A DNA stretch of 18,795 nucleotides from Bacilli bacterium (GCA_029004695.1 JAQVZB010000016.1:1-18795); one strand, 5' to 3'; positions 6,121 through 14,210 are shown, counted from the first letter of the stretch. Numbers and translations are program-made. The notes: generated by a model not told the origin, from the sequence alone.

Positions 6121-7530
6121 ATGAAAAAAAATAAGGGATTTGTAATGATCGAAACTATTATAGTTATTACAATATTATCAATAGGTTTAATTTCGTTGTA
6201 TTCATCATATTCAGTTATATTAACTAAAATAAAAGTAAAAAATAATCATGATAACATTGAATATATTTATAAAGCGAATTTAGTTGGCAATTATTTAAAT
6301 GATAATGTTAGTAATTATTCTAGTTTTACAAAATATGTTGTTGGAAGTAGTTCAAATCCAGCTAACTTAAACTTTATTATGAATAATTTATTAATAGAAA
6401 AAATATATGTCATAAATAGTGATTCTGATTATAAAAATATTATTAATATAAATAATTTAGATGGTTCAAGTATCGGTTATTTAAATAAGTGGAAAGATTA
6501 TCAAGCGGGTAAGATTAATTTCATCGTCAAATTTAAATCTGGAACTCCGCCAAAAGAAAAGATCAATTTTGCCTCTGTTGTATATGAGATAGATGAAGAA
6601 GAAGAAAAAAAATTATGTGAAAAATGTTTAAGTACAAAAATAATTCTTCAATATGGAGGATTATCAAATATAAAAACTGCTCCAGCAGGAACATTTGCAA
6701 GTATAACCACTGCTACTGAAAATGTAATGTATAAAATAGAAGATTATTATGGGGATAGTTATTATTATCGAGGAGCAAAAGATTATGTAAAAAATAATTT
6801 AATATATGCAGGATATCAGTGGAAGATATTACGTATAAATGGTGACGGAACTCTAAGAATAATTTATAATGGAACTTGCCCTAATAATAGTTGCACCATA
6901 AATTCAACTGGTGCTTCTACTAGTATGGGTTATTCTGTTTATAATACGATTAATAATGTTGCTAAATATGGTGGATATATGTATCAAACAGCAATAGAAA
7001 ATGATACTCCTAGTACTATAAAGACATTTTTAGATAATTGGTATGAAAATAATATAGCTGGAACAGTATATGAACAATATATATCAGATACTTTATTTTG
7101 TAATGATAGATCTGAACCAGGATCAGCTAATTATTATGGAGCCTATACAAGAATTAACATAAATAATCCAGCACCTATACTAAAATGTTCAAATAAAAAT
7201 GATATATTTGCCGAAATTAATACAACATACAGTAATGGTAAATTAACCTATCCAATAGGATTAATAACAGCTGATGAAGGCGCATTAGCAGGGTTAGTCG
7301 AAAACAGAGAAAACGCTACAAATTTTTTATATAATAATGCTGATTATTGGACTTTAAGTCCTGATTACTTTGATGGTCGAGTTCGTTTTAATTTTGTGCA
7401 TTCAGTTGGTTATCTCTACGCTTATTTTGTAAATGACTCAAAAGGTGTGCGGGGAGTTATAAATCTAAAAGCATCTACTCAAGCTACAGGAACAGGTACA
7501 ACAACCGATCCTTTTATAGTCAAAGTTTAG
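6121..7530 (+). CDS. prepilin-like surface protein with large beta-rich ectodomain
   Basis: 469-residue protein. Start at 6121 is preferred over an earlier in-frame ATG at 6073 because GGAG (6109-6112) is 8 nt upstream and the product then starts MKKNKGFVMIE, a good type IV prepilin motif: cleavage between G6 and F7, Glu at +5 (E11), and a hydrophobic helix to about residue 31. After a helical stalk comes CEKC, then a domain with YQWKILRINGDGTLRIIY, the paired cysteines of CPNNSC, single cysteines in LFCND and LKCSN, YWTLSP, RGVINLKAS and the ending GTGTTTDPFIV. I recall such domains (DUF6273-like) on surface proteins of uncultured Firmicutes; the identification is from memory. It could form part of a pilus or pseudopilus tip, or be anchored by its helix. 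The gene is cotranscribed with its upstream neighbour. Confidence 0.7.
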   Translation: MKKNKGFVMIETIIVITILSIGLISLYSSYSVILTKIKVKNNHDNIEYIYKANLVGNYLNDNVSNYSSFTKYVVGSSSNPANLNFIMNNLLIEKIYVINSDSDYKNIININNLDGSSIGYLNKWKDYQAGKINFIVKFKSGTPPKEKINFASVVYEIDEEEEKKLCEKCLSTKIILQYGGLSNIKTAPAGTFASITTATENVMYKIEDYYGDSYYYRGAKDYVKNNLIYAGYQWKILRINGDGTLRIIYNGTCPNNSCTINSTGASTSMGYSVYNTINNVAKYGGYMYQTAIENDTPSTIKTFLDNWYENNIAGTVYEQYISDTLFCNDRSEPGSANYYGAYTRININNPAPILKCSNKNDIFAEINTTYSNGKLTYPIGLITADEGALAGLVENRENATNFLYNNADYWTLSPDYFDGRVRFNFVHSVGYLYAYFVNDSKGVRGVINLKASTQATGTGTTTDPFIVKV

Positions 7531-7558
7531 AATAAGTCTTAGAAAAGGAGTAGTTATT

Positions 7559-8221
7559 ATGGAAGAAAAGTTGAGCCCAATTATCAAAGAAAATAAAATT
7601 ATCAATTTAAATGAAATTATTAGCTTGATTAAACAAATTAATGATGAAGAATTAATAACTGATTATTTAAATGAAATAGTAGAATATAATGATGATTCTT
7701 TTGATAAAATTGATGGATTGGATAAAATAAAAGATACATTAATATTAAAATTAAATGATCTTAAAGGAAAAGAAGATCTAAAACCCGAAAGATTATTCAT
7801 TAGTGAAAATGAATATATTCGACTTCTTGAGATACTTTATAAAGGGGAAAATATTAATGCCGAAAATATTGGTGATTTATATACATTAACTGATGTTTTA
7901 TTATTAAAAATGAGTAAAGGACGATTATCTTATGATCAACAAAATATTTTAGATACTTATATTTATTATTTAAAAGACAAATTTGAAGATAAAGGTTTAA
8001 GTAAAAAAGAAGATTGGATTTTAAACAAATATAATAAAATAGTTGCTCAAAAACAAGCTGATTTAGAAAAAGAACATTTTAATGAAGATATTAGAATTAA
8101 ACAATTAAAATTCAAAGAAAAGCAAGATTCAACAAGAGGAGCAATTACATCTGTTGCCGTCTTAGAAGTAACAATATTGTTAGGTTTATTAATAAGTGTT
8201 CTAGCACTTGCAAATAATTAA
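7559..8221 (+). CDS. tail-anchored helical protein, unknown function
   Basis: 220-residue protein, not recognised. The body is strongly charged and predicted helical. Residues about 160-192 (AQKQADLEKEHF ... KFKEKQD) look coiled-coil-like, and residues about 195-217 form one C-terminal membrane helix (VAVLEVTILLGLLISVLALA) ending with two Asn. With no N-terminal signal, this is the topology of a tail-anchored protein facing the cytosol. AAAGGAG lies 8 nt before the ATG. Only 28 nt separate it from the second pilin-like gene, with no terminator between, so it is probably in the same operon and may serve the same envelope system. That link is inferred from position only. Confidence 0.6.
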   Translation: MEEKLSPIIKENKIINLNEIISLIKQINDEELITDYLNEIVEYNDDSFDKIDGLDKIKDTLILKLNDLKGKEDLKPERLFISENEYIRLLEILYKGENINAENIGDLYTLTDVLLLKMSKGRLSYDQQNILDTYIYYLKDKFEDKGLSKKEDWILNKYNKIVAQKQADLEKEHFNEDIRIKQLKFKEKQDSTRGAITSVAVLEVTILLGLLISVLALANN

Positions 8222-8235
8222 TTTTTAAGTATAAT
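8208..8235 (+). promoter_or_regulatory. sigma-A-like promoter of frr
   Basis: TTGCAA (8208-8213) and TATAAT (8230-8235) are separated by 16 nt. The -35 lies inside the last codons of the preceding gene. GGAG lies just upstream of the frr ATG at 8253. Confidence 0.65.
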
Positions 8236-8252
8236 AAAATTAAGGAGATAAA

Positions 8253-8795
8253 ATGGAAAATATTATAAATGAAACGGAAATAAAAATGAAAAAAGTAATA
8301 ACTAACTTTGAAAATAGAATGGTAAATGTAAGAGCTGGAAGAGCTAATCCGGCTATGCTAAATGGCATAATGGTAAATTATTATGGCGTTTTAACCCCTC
8401 TTAATTCTTTAGTAAATATTACTATTCCTGAAGCTCGACAATTATTTATAAAACCTTTTGATAAAAGTGCTTTAAAAGATATTGATAAAGCTTTATTAGA
8501 AGCTAATCTAGGTATTACTCCAACTAATAATGGCGAGTTTATTATTCTAACTGTGCCAGAATTAAATGAAGAGCGCCGTAGAGATTTTGTTAAGCAAGTA
8601 AAACAAATGGCTGAAGATGGAAAAGTAGGAATTCGTCAAGTTAGAGAAGATAGTCGTAATCTAATAAAAAAAGCTGAATTACCTGAAGATGAAACCGATA
8701 ATTATTATGATGATATCCAAGATTTAACTCAAAAATATAATAAAATTATTGAAGATTTATTAAAAGAAAAAGAAAAAGAATTAATGACTGTATAA
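8253..8795 (+). CDS. frr: ribosome recycling factor
   Basis: RRF binds the post-termination ribosome and, with EF-G, splits it so that subunits are reused. The 180 residues are close to the usual 185. Recognisable family segments are VRAGRANPAML, IPEARQLFIKPFDKSALKDIDKAL, LGITPTNNGEFI, VPELNEERRRDFVKQVK and VGIRQVREDSR, covering both the three-helix bundle and the small beta domain. Unlike in Bacillus, where frr follows pyrH and tsf, here it stands alone between its own promoter and a clear terminator. Nothing suggests loss of function. Confidence 0.97.
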   Translation: MENIINETEIKMKKVITNFENRMVNVRAGRANPAMLNGIMVNYYGVLTPLNSLVNITIPEARQLFIKPFDKSALKDIDKALLEANLGITPTNNGEFIILTVPELNEERRRDFVKQVKQMAEDGKVGIRQVREDSRNLIKKAELPEDETDNYYDDIQDLTQKYNKIIEDLLKEKEKELMTV

Positions 8796-8820
8796 AAGAC
8801 TAGAGAAATCTAGTTTTTAT
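8796..8820 (+). terminator. rho-independent terminator of frr
   Basis: ACTAGA (8799-8804), GAAA tetraloop, TCTAGT (8809-8814), extended by flanking A/T pairs and followed by TTTTATTAT. Confidence 0.85.
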
Positions 8821-8833
8821 TATCCTAAAAAAT

Positions 8834-8863
8834 CCGACAAATAAATTAATTTTATGATACAAT
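8834..8863 (+). promoter_or_regulatory. probable promoter of the zinc-ribbon membrane protein gene
   Basis: CCGACA (8834-8839) and TACAAT (8858-8863) are 18 nt apart; both are near-consensus sigma-A boxes. AGAAAGGTGAT just downstream is the ribosome site for ATG 8892. Confidence 0.5.
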
Positions 8864-8891
8864 TATCTAAAATAGAAAGGTGATTTAAAAA

Positions 8892-10658
8892 ATGAAATGT
8901 AAAAATTGCAACGTTGAACTAGGTAATGATAATTCTTTTTGTCCTAATTGTGGAAAAACTATCACTGAATTACAAAACTTAGGTTTAGTAGAACAAAATG
9001 AAACAATTAATATTAATCAAAATATAGTTGCATCAAATTTTAATGCTAATATTCAAGCTGATACTTCAATTGCATCTCTTAATAATAAAGAAGAAACAGT
9101 AAATACTCAAGCAATGAGTAATAATTATCAACCAGAAAATGCAGGAGAAACACTAAATAATAGTATTGATCAACTAGTACCTTACCAATCTTTTAATGAT
9201 ATTAAGCCTGATGATTATCAAGCTCAAAATTTAAATAATCTATCTGAGCCAGAATTATCATATCAAGGATCAAACAATAATATTGAAACTTCTGTTCAAC
9301 CATCTTTTCATGAAAATGAACCTAAAAAGAAACATCTTTTATTACTAATCATTTTGATAATATTGTTATTAGTTACACTAGGCGTTGGAGGGATATATTT
9401 TAGTAAAAAATTAGTTAAGCCAAGTCCCAAACAAATATTTACTGCAGCAATAAATAAAGCATTTTTAAATACTACGACATTATTAGATAAAAATAATGAT
9501 ATTATTAATGGCACATTTAACTTAAAATCTAATATAACAGGTAATAATCTCGATACTACTGAAACTGAAATTATTAATATCTTAAACAATATTTTTATTA
9601 GTGTTGACTATGGGATTGATTATACAAAAAAGGTTGCTTTATTATCTTTTAATAGTACTTATGAAGATGCTGAATTATTAAAAGCAGATATTTACCTTAA
9701 AAATAAAAAAGGTTATGTATTATTAAATAATGTTTATGATAAATATTTAAGTACCGATATAGAAAATTATAATAATATTTTTACTAAATTTGAGTATACT
9801 GAAGACCATCAAATTGTAATTGAAGAGATTCAAAAAGCAATAACTTCTTCTTTAAAAGATGAATATTTTATTAAGGAAGAAACCGAAGGTATTACAAAAA
9901 ATATATTATTTTTAAATAATATTACTGGTCCAGCTTTAATCAAAAGCATCTTTACATCTTTTGATAATAATATTAAATTTAAAACTAGTTTAAGTAAAGT
10001 TTTAGATACTGAAGAAAAAGCAATAAATGAATATATAACTGAAGTTTTAGATGAATTTAATGAACCAAGTAGTTCTTCGAAAATTATTAAAATATCAATT
10101 TATACCGATAATAAAACTAAAGAATTTAAAAAATTTGAATTTGAAATTGAAGAAAATAATTCTGAAAAAATAATTATAATAACTAAAAATGATATTAAAA
10201 ATTATGATTATCAATATTATTTAGATGCGAAAGAAGTTTATTCTGGAAATGTTACAATAAAATCTGAAGGAGAAAAAACTAATATAAAATCTACAATGAC
10301 TATGGATGGTTATACAGTTGGATCAGATATTAATTATTCAATGAAATATAATGAAGCTATAAAAGAACCAGATGTTAGTAATAGTGTTGATTTTGCTTCT
10401 TTAACTGATGGAGATTACAATTTAATGTATGAAAATATAAATAATAATGAAGGAATTAATAAAATTAAGTCAATTACAGAATTTTTTTGGAGTGGCATCA
10501 AAGAACAAATTATTAATAATACACTATGTGCTCAAGCTTATAATTGTCGAGAAGGATTTAATGGTATGTTAGATTGTAATTACATAGATATTAATGATGG
10601 TATTGAAAAAGTTGTTCAATGTCCATCAGATAGCTATGCCGGTTTAGATAATAATTAA
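8892..10658 (+). CDS. zinc-ribbon single-pass membrane protein with large ectodomain
   Basis: 588-residue protein, topology clear but function unknown. It opens with a zinc ribbon (C3, C6, C17, C20: CKNC ... CPNC), followed by an Asn/Gln-rich low-complexity linker (about 25-140), a KKK stop-transfer patch and one membrane helix (about 149-171). About 415 residues then lie outside the cell. The ectodomain is beta-rich with repeated charged strands. Near the end it has four cysteines (LCAQAYNC, LDCNY, VQCPS) that could form disulfides. This zinc ribbon-helix-ectodomain plan is known from Firmicute envelope proteins such as the TcaA/YvbJ type, but I see no decisive match. The gene is monocistronic, between its own promoter and a strong terminator. 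Confidence 0.7.
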   Translation: MKCKNCNVELGNDNSFCPNCGKTITELQNLGLVEQNETININQNIVASNFNANIQADTSIASLNNKEETVNTQAMSNNYQPENAGETLNNSIDQLVPYQSFNDIKPDDYQAQNLNNLSEPELSYQGSNNNIETSVQPSFHENEPKKKHLLLLIILIILLLVTLGVGGIYFSKKLVKPSPKQIFTAAINKAFLNTTTLLDKNNDIINGTFNLKSNITGNNLDTTETEIINILNNIFISVDYGIDYTKKVALLSFNSTYEDAELLKADIYLKNKKGYVLLNNVYDKYLSTDIENYNNIFTKFEYTEDHQIVIEEIQKAITSSLKDEYFIKEETEGITKNILFLNNITGPALIKSIFTSFDNNIKFKTSLSKVLDTEEKAINEYITEVLDEFNEPSSSSKIIKISIYTDNKTKEFKKFEFEIEENNSEKIIIITKNDIKNYDYQYYLDAKEVYSGNVTIKSEGEKTNIKSTMTMDGYTVGSDINYSMKYNEAIKEPDVSNSVDFASLTDGDYNLMYENINNNEGINKIKSITEFFWSGIKEQIINNTLCAQAYNCREGFNGMLDCNYIDINDGIEKVVQCPSDSYAGLDNN

Positions 10659-10664
10659 TGTTTT

Positions 10665-10688
10665 AAAAGACATTCTAGTGTCTTTTTT
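10665..10688 (+). terminator. rho-independent terminator before the heat-shock operon
   Basis: AAAAGACA (10665-10672) pairs with TGTCTTTT (10679-10686) over a 6-nt loop, with the T-run continuing to 10688. It separates the zinc-ribbon protein gene from hrcA. Confidence 0.85.
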
Positions 10689-10726
10689 AATGGCTTAAAT
10701 TAACTTTATATAAAAACTTTACAAAA

Positions 10727-10754
10727 TTAGCACTCATATATTGACAAGTGCTAA
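10727..10754 (+). promoter_or_regulatory. CIRCE operator 1 (HrcA binding site)
   Basis: Left arm TTAGCACTC (10727-10735) is perfect. The right arm AAGTGCTAA (10746-10754) differs from GAGTGCTAA by one base. The spacer is 10 nt rather than the usual 9. It covers the -35 box of the operon promoter. Confidence 0.85.
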
Positions 10755-10769
10755 GTATAATATTATAAT
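10741..10769 (+). promoter_or_regulatory. sigma-A promoter of the hrcA operon
   Basis: Perfect consensus TTGACA (10741-10746), 17-nt spacer, TATAAT (10764-10769). The expected start of transcription, near 10776, falls in the second CIRCE element. No sigma-32-type or other special promoter is needed: control is by repression. Confidence 0.92.
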
Positions 10770-10773
10770 AGGT

Positions 10774-10800
10774 TTAGCACTTTTAAAAAATGAGTGCTAA
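10774..10800 (+). promoter_or_regulatory. CIRCE operator 2 (HrcA binding site)
   Basis: TTAGCACTT (10774-10782), exact 9-nt spacer, GAGTGCTAA (10792-10800); one base off consensus in the left arm. It covers the transcription start and most of the hrcA leader, so the inverted repeat is also present in the mRNA, where CIRCE is known to affect stability in Bacillus. Confidence 0.93.
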
Positions 10801-10804
10801 TATG

Positions 10805-10816
10805 AAGGAAAGTGAT
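10805..10816 (+). promoter_or_regulatory. hrcA ribosome binding site that decides the start
   Basis: AAGGAAAGTGAT resembles the extended anti-16S match AAGGAGGTGAT and lies 3 nt before ATG 10820. The earlier in-frame ATGs at 10790 (inside CIRCE 2) and 10802 have no ribosome site. Confidence 0.8.
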
Positions 10817-10819
10817 TTT

Positions 10820-11818
10820 ATGAATTCTCGTCAGCAAGAACTTTTAAAATTAATAATTGAAATTTATATTAAAACCGTTAAACCGGTTGGAAGTAAATCT
10901 TTAGTTAAAAAAATGAAATGTTCTAGTGCGACAATTAGGAATGATATGGCTTACTTAGAATCTCTTGAATATTTGGAAAAAACTCATACTTCTAGTGGAA
11001 GGGTTCCTAGTGAAAAAGGGTATAAATATTATGTTGATTTTTTAATGAAACCTAAAGAATTAACCGGCGATGATGTTTTAAAATTGCAAACCATTTTAAA
11101 TAATAAAGAATTGGTAGTAAGTGATGCGATATTAAAATGTATGGAAATAGTAAGTGAAATAACTAATTATACTAGTGTTGTATTAGGTAAAGATAGTTCT
11201 AATCATTTACTTAAGCAAGTAAGTATTATTCCCATCGATGATAATAAAGTTGTCGCAGTTGTAGTTACTAATACTGGTCATGTTGAAAATAAACAAACCT
11301 TGGTTCCAAGTAATATTAGTGTTAATGAAATCGTAAAATCTTGTGAAATAATTAATAAAAATTTGATTGGAACTAAATTATCAGAAATAAGTGTTAAATT
11401 AGAATATGAAGTAAAACCAATTATTGCGACGAAAATAAAACAGTATGAAGAAGTTATGAACTTTTTTCAAGAAGCATTTAATGATTTTACAGTTAAACAA
11501 AGTGACATTTTCTTTTCTGGTAAAACCAATATTTTAAAACAACCTGAATATAATGAACCGGATAAAATAAAAGGTATTATTAGTAAACTTGAAAATGTTG
11601 ATTTAGTAAAAAGAATCGAAACTGATCAAGAGGGTATAAATATTTATATTGGCGAAGAAAATAAATTTGATGATAATGTTACCGTAGTCAAGACTAGTTA
11701 TAAAATCAATGATGAAGAAGGAACAATGGCTATTATTGGGCCTAAAAGAATGGAATATGATAAAGTGGTTATGCTACTTAATTATATAAAGAACTACTTA
11801 GAAAGGGATAAAGAATGA
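10820..11818 (+). CDS. hrcA: heat-inducible transcription repressor HrcA
   Basis: Repressor of class I heat-shock genes. It binds CIRCE and needs GroE for activity in Bacillus, so titration of chaperonin induces the operon. The product has 332 residues from ATG 10820 (family about 340). The N-terminal winged helix begins MNSRQQELLKLIIEIYIKTV and includes PVGSKSLVKKM, CSSATIRNDMAYLE (recognition helix) and EKTHTSSGRVPSEKGYKYYVD, all highly conserved. The GAF-like dimerisation region follows, ending with the conserved GTMAIIGPKRMEYDKV segment. The two CIRCE sites directly upstream imply autoregulation. Its TGA stop overlaps the grpE ATG in ATGA, indicating coupled translation. Confidence 0.97.
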   Translation: MNSRQQELLKLIIEIYIKTVKPVGSKSLVKKMKCSSATIRNDMAYLESLEYLEKTHTSSGRVPSEKGYKYYVDFLMKPKELTGDDVLKLQTILNNKELVVSDAILKCMEIVSEITNYTSVVLGKDSSNHLLKQVSIIPIDDNKVVAVVVTNTGHVENKQTLVPSNISVNEIVKSCEIINKNLIGTKLSEISVKLEYEVKPIIATKIKQYEEVMNFFQEAFNDFTVKQSDIFFSGKTNILKQPEYNEPDKIKGIISKLENVDLVKRIETDQEGINIYIGEENKFDDNVTVVKTSYKINDEEGTMAIIGPKRMEYDKVVMLLNYIKNYLERDKE

Positions 11819-12315
11819 AAGAAGAAGATAAAACTAAAAAGGAAAAAGTTAATAAATCAAAAGATAAATTAAATTTACTTAAAGAAGAATTAGCTTTGGA
11901 AAAAGGAAAGGCTTTAAGAGCCCAAGCGGAAATGCTTAATTATCGGAAAAGAAAAGATGAAGAAGTATCACAATTATTTAAATATGCTAATGAAGATTTA
12001 ATTTTATCATTATTACCAGTTGTTGATAATTTTGAAAGGGCTATAAAGTTAGATGATAATGATTTAACTGATGAACTATCAAAATTCTTAAGTGGCTTTA
12101 AAATGATTTATGGAAATTTAATTACCATCTTAAATCAGATTGAAGTAATTGAAATAGATGCTCAAGGTCAAGAATTTGATCCTAATATGCATCAAGCTAT
12201 AATAACCGAAAGAGACGAAAATAAACCAGCAGGAGTAATCTTAGAAGTCTTACAAAAAGGTTATAAATATAAAGATAAAATAATAAGACCAGCCATGGTC
12301 AAAGTAAATGAATAG
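11815..12315 (+). CDS. grpE: nucleotide exchange factor GrpE
   Basis: Co-chaperone that opens DnaK's nucleotide cleft to exchange ADP for ATP. The 166 residues comprise a charged N-terminal coiled coil with RAQAEMLNYRKRKDEE, a helical core with LLPVVDNFERAIK, and a C-terminal beta wing (FDPNMHQAI, EVLQKGYKYKDKIIRPAMVKV), all family hallmarks. The acidic N-terminal tail is shorter than in Bacillus (187 residues). The gene overlaps hrcA by 4 nt with GGG about 7 nt upstream, and dnaK follows after 14 nt. Confidence 0.97.
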   Translation: MKEEDKTKKEKVNKSKDKLNLLKEELALEKGKALRAQAEMLNYRKRKDEEVSQLFKYANEDLILSLLPVVDNFERAIKLDDNDLTDELSKFLSGFKMIYGNLITILNQIEVIEIDAQGQEFDPNMHQAIITERDENKPAGVILEVLQKGYKYKDKIIRPAMVKVNE

Positions 12316-12329
12316 GAGAGTGAAATAAA

Positions 12330-14168
12330 ATGGCAAAAATTATCGGAATCGATTTAGGTACTACCAATAGTGCCGTATCAGTAGTAGAAGGTGGTGAAGC
12401 AAAAATAATTGTTACTCCCGAAGGAGATCGAATTACTCCTTCAGTAGTTTCTTCAAAAAATGGGGAAGAATTAGTAGGGATAACTGCTAAAAGACAAGCA
12501 GTAACTAACCCAGAAAATACCATATCTTCAATTAAAAGATTAATGGGTACTAATAAAAAAGTAAAAATGGATGGAAAAGAATATACTCCAGAAGAAATTA
12601 GTGCTAAAATTTTAATGAAGCTAAAAAAAGATGCTGAAGATTATTTAGGAGAAAAAGTAACTAAAGCAGTTATAACTGTTCCAGCATACTTTAATGACGC
12701 TCAAAGACAAGCCACTAAAAATGCTGGTAAAATTGCTGGTTTAGATGTAGAAAGAATTATTAATGAACCAACTGCAGCAGCACTTACATATGGACTTGAA
12801 AAACAAGATAAAAATCAAACCGTATTAGTATATGATTTAGGTGGAGGTACATTTGATGTATCAATCTTAGAGTTAGGCGATGGAGTTTTTGAAGTTAAAG
12901 CAACTGCTGGAAATAATAAACTTGGTGGTGATGACTTTGATAATCGAGTTACGGATTATTTAGTGGCTGAATTTAAAAAAGAACAAGGAATTGATTTATC
13001 TAAAGATAAAATGGCAATGCAAAGAGTTAAAGATGCCGCTGAAAAAGCCAAAAAAGATTTAAGTGGTTTAGCTACTACTAATATTAATTTACCATTCTTA
13101 AGTCAAACTAGTGATGGACCAGTTCATATGGATTTAAATTTAACTAAAGCTAAGTTTGAAGATTTAAATCGTGATTTATTTGATTCAACCCTTGTTGAAG
13201 TTGAGAAAACTTTAAAAGACGCGAAATTAAAAGCTTCTGATATTAATGAAGTAATTTTAGTAGGTGGATCAACTAGAATTCCTTATATTCAAGAATTAGT
13301 TAAAAAGGAATTAGGTAAAGAGCCTAATAAATCAGTTAACCCTGATGAAGTAGTAGCAATGGGTGCGGCAATTCAAGGTGGTGTATTAGCTGGAGATATC
13401 AATGATTTAGTTCTTTTAGATGTTACTCCATTATCACTTGGTATTGAAACTTTAGGAGATGTAATGACAGTTTTAATTGAAAGAAATACAACTATTCCAA
13501 CCAGTAAAAGCCAAGTGTTCTCAACTGCAGCAGATAATCAACCAGCGGTAGATATCCATGTTCTTCAAGGTGAAAGACCAATGGCAGCAGATAATAAAAC
13601 CTTAGGAAGATTCCAATTAGGAAATATTCCTCCAGCACCAAGAGGTATTCCTCAAATTGAAGTAACATTTGATATCGATGCTAATGGAATTGTTAATGTT
13701 AAAGCTAAAGATTTAGGAACTAATAAAGAACAATCAATTACAATTACTGCAAGCACTAATTTAACTGATGAAGAAATAGATAAAATGATGAAAGAAGCTG
13801 AAGCTAATAAAGAAGCTGATGAAGCTCGTAAAAAAGAAGCTGATGCTCGAAATGAAGCTGATTCTGCAATCTTTGCAACTGAAAAAGCTCTTAAAGATCT
13901 TGGTGAAAAAATTAGTGAAGATGAAAAGAAAGCAACTGAAGAAAAAATAGAAGCGGTTAAAAAATCTTTAGAAGGTAATGATATTGAAACAATCAAAAAA
14001 GCCACTGAAGAATTAAATGAAAAAGCTATGGCTTTAGCTACAAAAGTTTATGAAGAAGCTGCTAAAGAAGCTCAAGCAAATCAAGCAAATAATGCTCAAG
14101 ATAAATCTGATGAAGATAAAAAAGACAATGTTGAAGAAGCTGAATTTGTTGAAGAAGATAAAAAATAA
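12330..14168 (+). CDS. dnaK: molecular chaperone DnaK (Hsp70)
   Basis: ATP-dependent cytosolic chaperone that binds exposed hydrophobic peptides with help from DnaJ and GrpE. The 612 residues match B. subtilis DnaK (611). The ATPase domain carries IGIDLGTTNSAV, VPAYFNDAQRQATK, INEPTAAALTYG, YDLGGGTFDVSIL and VGGSTRIPYIQELV. The inter-domain linker reads NDLVLLDVTPLSLGIET. The substrate-binding domain and an Ala/Glu/Lys-rich helical lid follow, and the tail ends EEAEFVEEDKK. It has the shorter ATPase domain of Gram-positive DnaK. AGGAG lies 11 nt before the ATG. A hairpin with a T-run follows the stop, which may raise dnaK output relative to the genes behind it. Confidence 0.98.
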   Translation: MAKIIGIDLGTTNSAVSVVEGGEAKIIVTPEGDRITPSVVSSKNGEELVGITAKRQAVTNPENTISSIKRLMGTNKKVKMDGKEYTPEEISAKILMKLKKDAEDYLGEKVTKAVITVPAYFNDAQRQATKNAGKIAGLDVERIINEPTAAALTYGLEKQDKNQTVLVYDLGGGTFDVSILELGDGVFEVKATAGNNKLGGDDFDNRVTDYLVAEFKKEQGIDLSKDKMAMQRVKDAAEKAKKDLSGLATTNINLPFLSQTSDGPVHMDLNLTKAKFEDLNRDLFDSTLVEVEKTLKDAKLKASDINEVILVGGSTRIPYIQELVKKELGKEPNKSVNPDEVVAMGAAIQGGVLAGDINDLVLLDVTPLSLGIETLGDVMTVLIERNTTIPTSKSQVFSTAADNQPAVDIHVLQGERPMAADNKTLGRFQLGNIPPAPRGIPQIEVTFDIDANGIVNVKAKDLGTNKEQSITITASTNLTDEEIDKMMKEAEANKEADEARKKEADARNEADSAIFATEKALKDLGEKISEDEKKATEEKIEAVKKSLEGNDIETIKKATEELNEKAMALATKVYEEAAKEAQANQANNAQDKSDEDKKDNVEEAEFVEEDKK

Positions 14169-14169
14169 G

Positions 14170-14194
14170 AGTTCTAGTTAACCTAGAACTTTTT
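14170..14194 (+). terminator. hairpin between dnaK and pepF, partial terminator or mRNA stabiliser
   Basis: AGTTCTAG (14170-14177) pairs perfectly with CTAGAACT (14183-14190) over a 5-nt loop, and TTTT follows. The T-run is short and no new promoter is visible before pepF, so readthrough is needed to express pepF and dnaJ. An attenuator or a 3'-end-protecting stem for an hrcA-grpE-dnaK message is likely. Confidence 0.7.
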
Positions 14195-14210
14195 CATAGG
14201 AGGAGTTAAA

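Noticed and set aside
9308..9589. Minus-strand hydrophobic frame inside the zinc-ribbon protein gene
   Set aside because: It is antisense to the membrane helix and ectodomain of a clear + gene, with no ribosome site seen.
10790..10819. Longer HrcA start at ATG 10790
   Set aside because: That ATG lies inside CIRCE 2 and lacks a ribosome site; ATG 10820 has one and gives the family-typical N-terminus.
11815..11818. TGA as tryptophan (Mycoplasma code)
   Set aside because: hrcA ends at this TGA in an ATGA junction at the expected length, and tryptophans in pepF and elsewhere are TGG.
13652..14005. Serine- and alanine-rich minus-strand open frame inside dnaK
   Set aside because: It is the antisense reading of the Glu/Lys/Ala-rich DnaK lid; composition and position explain it.
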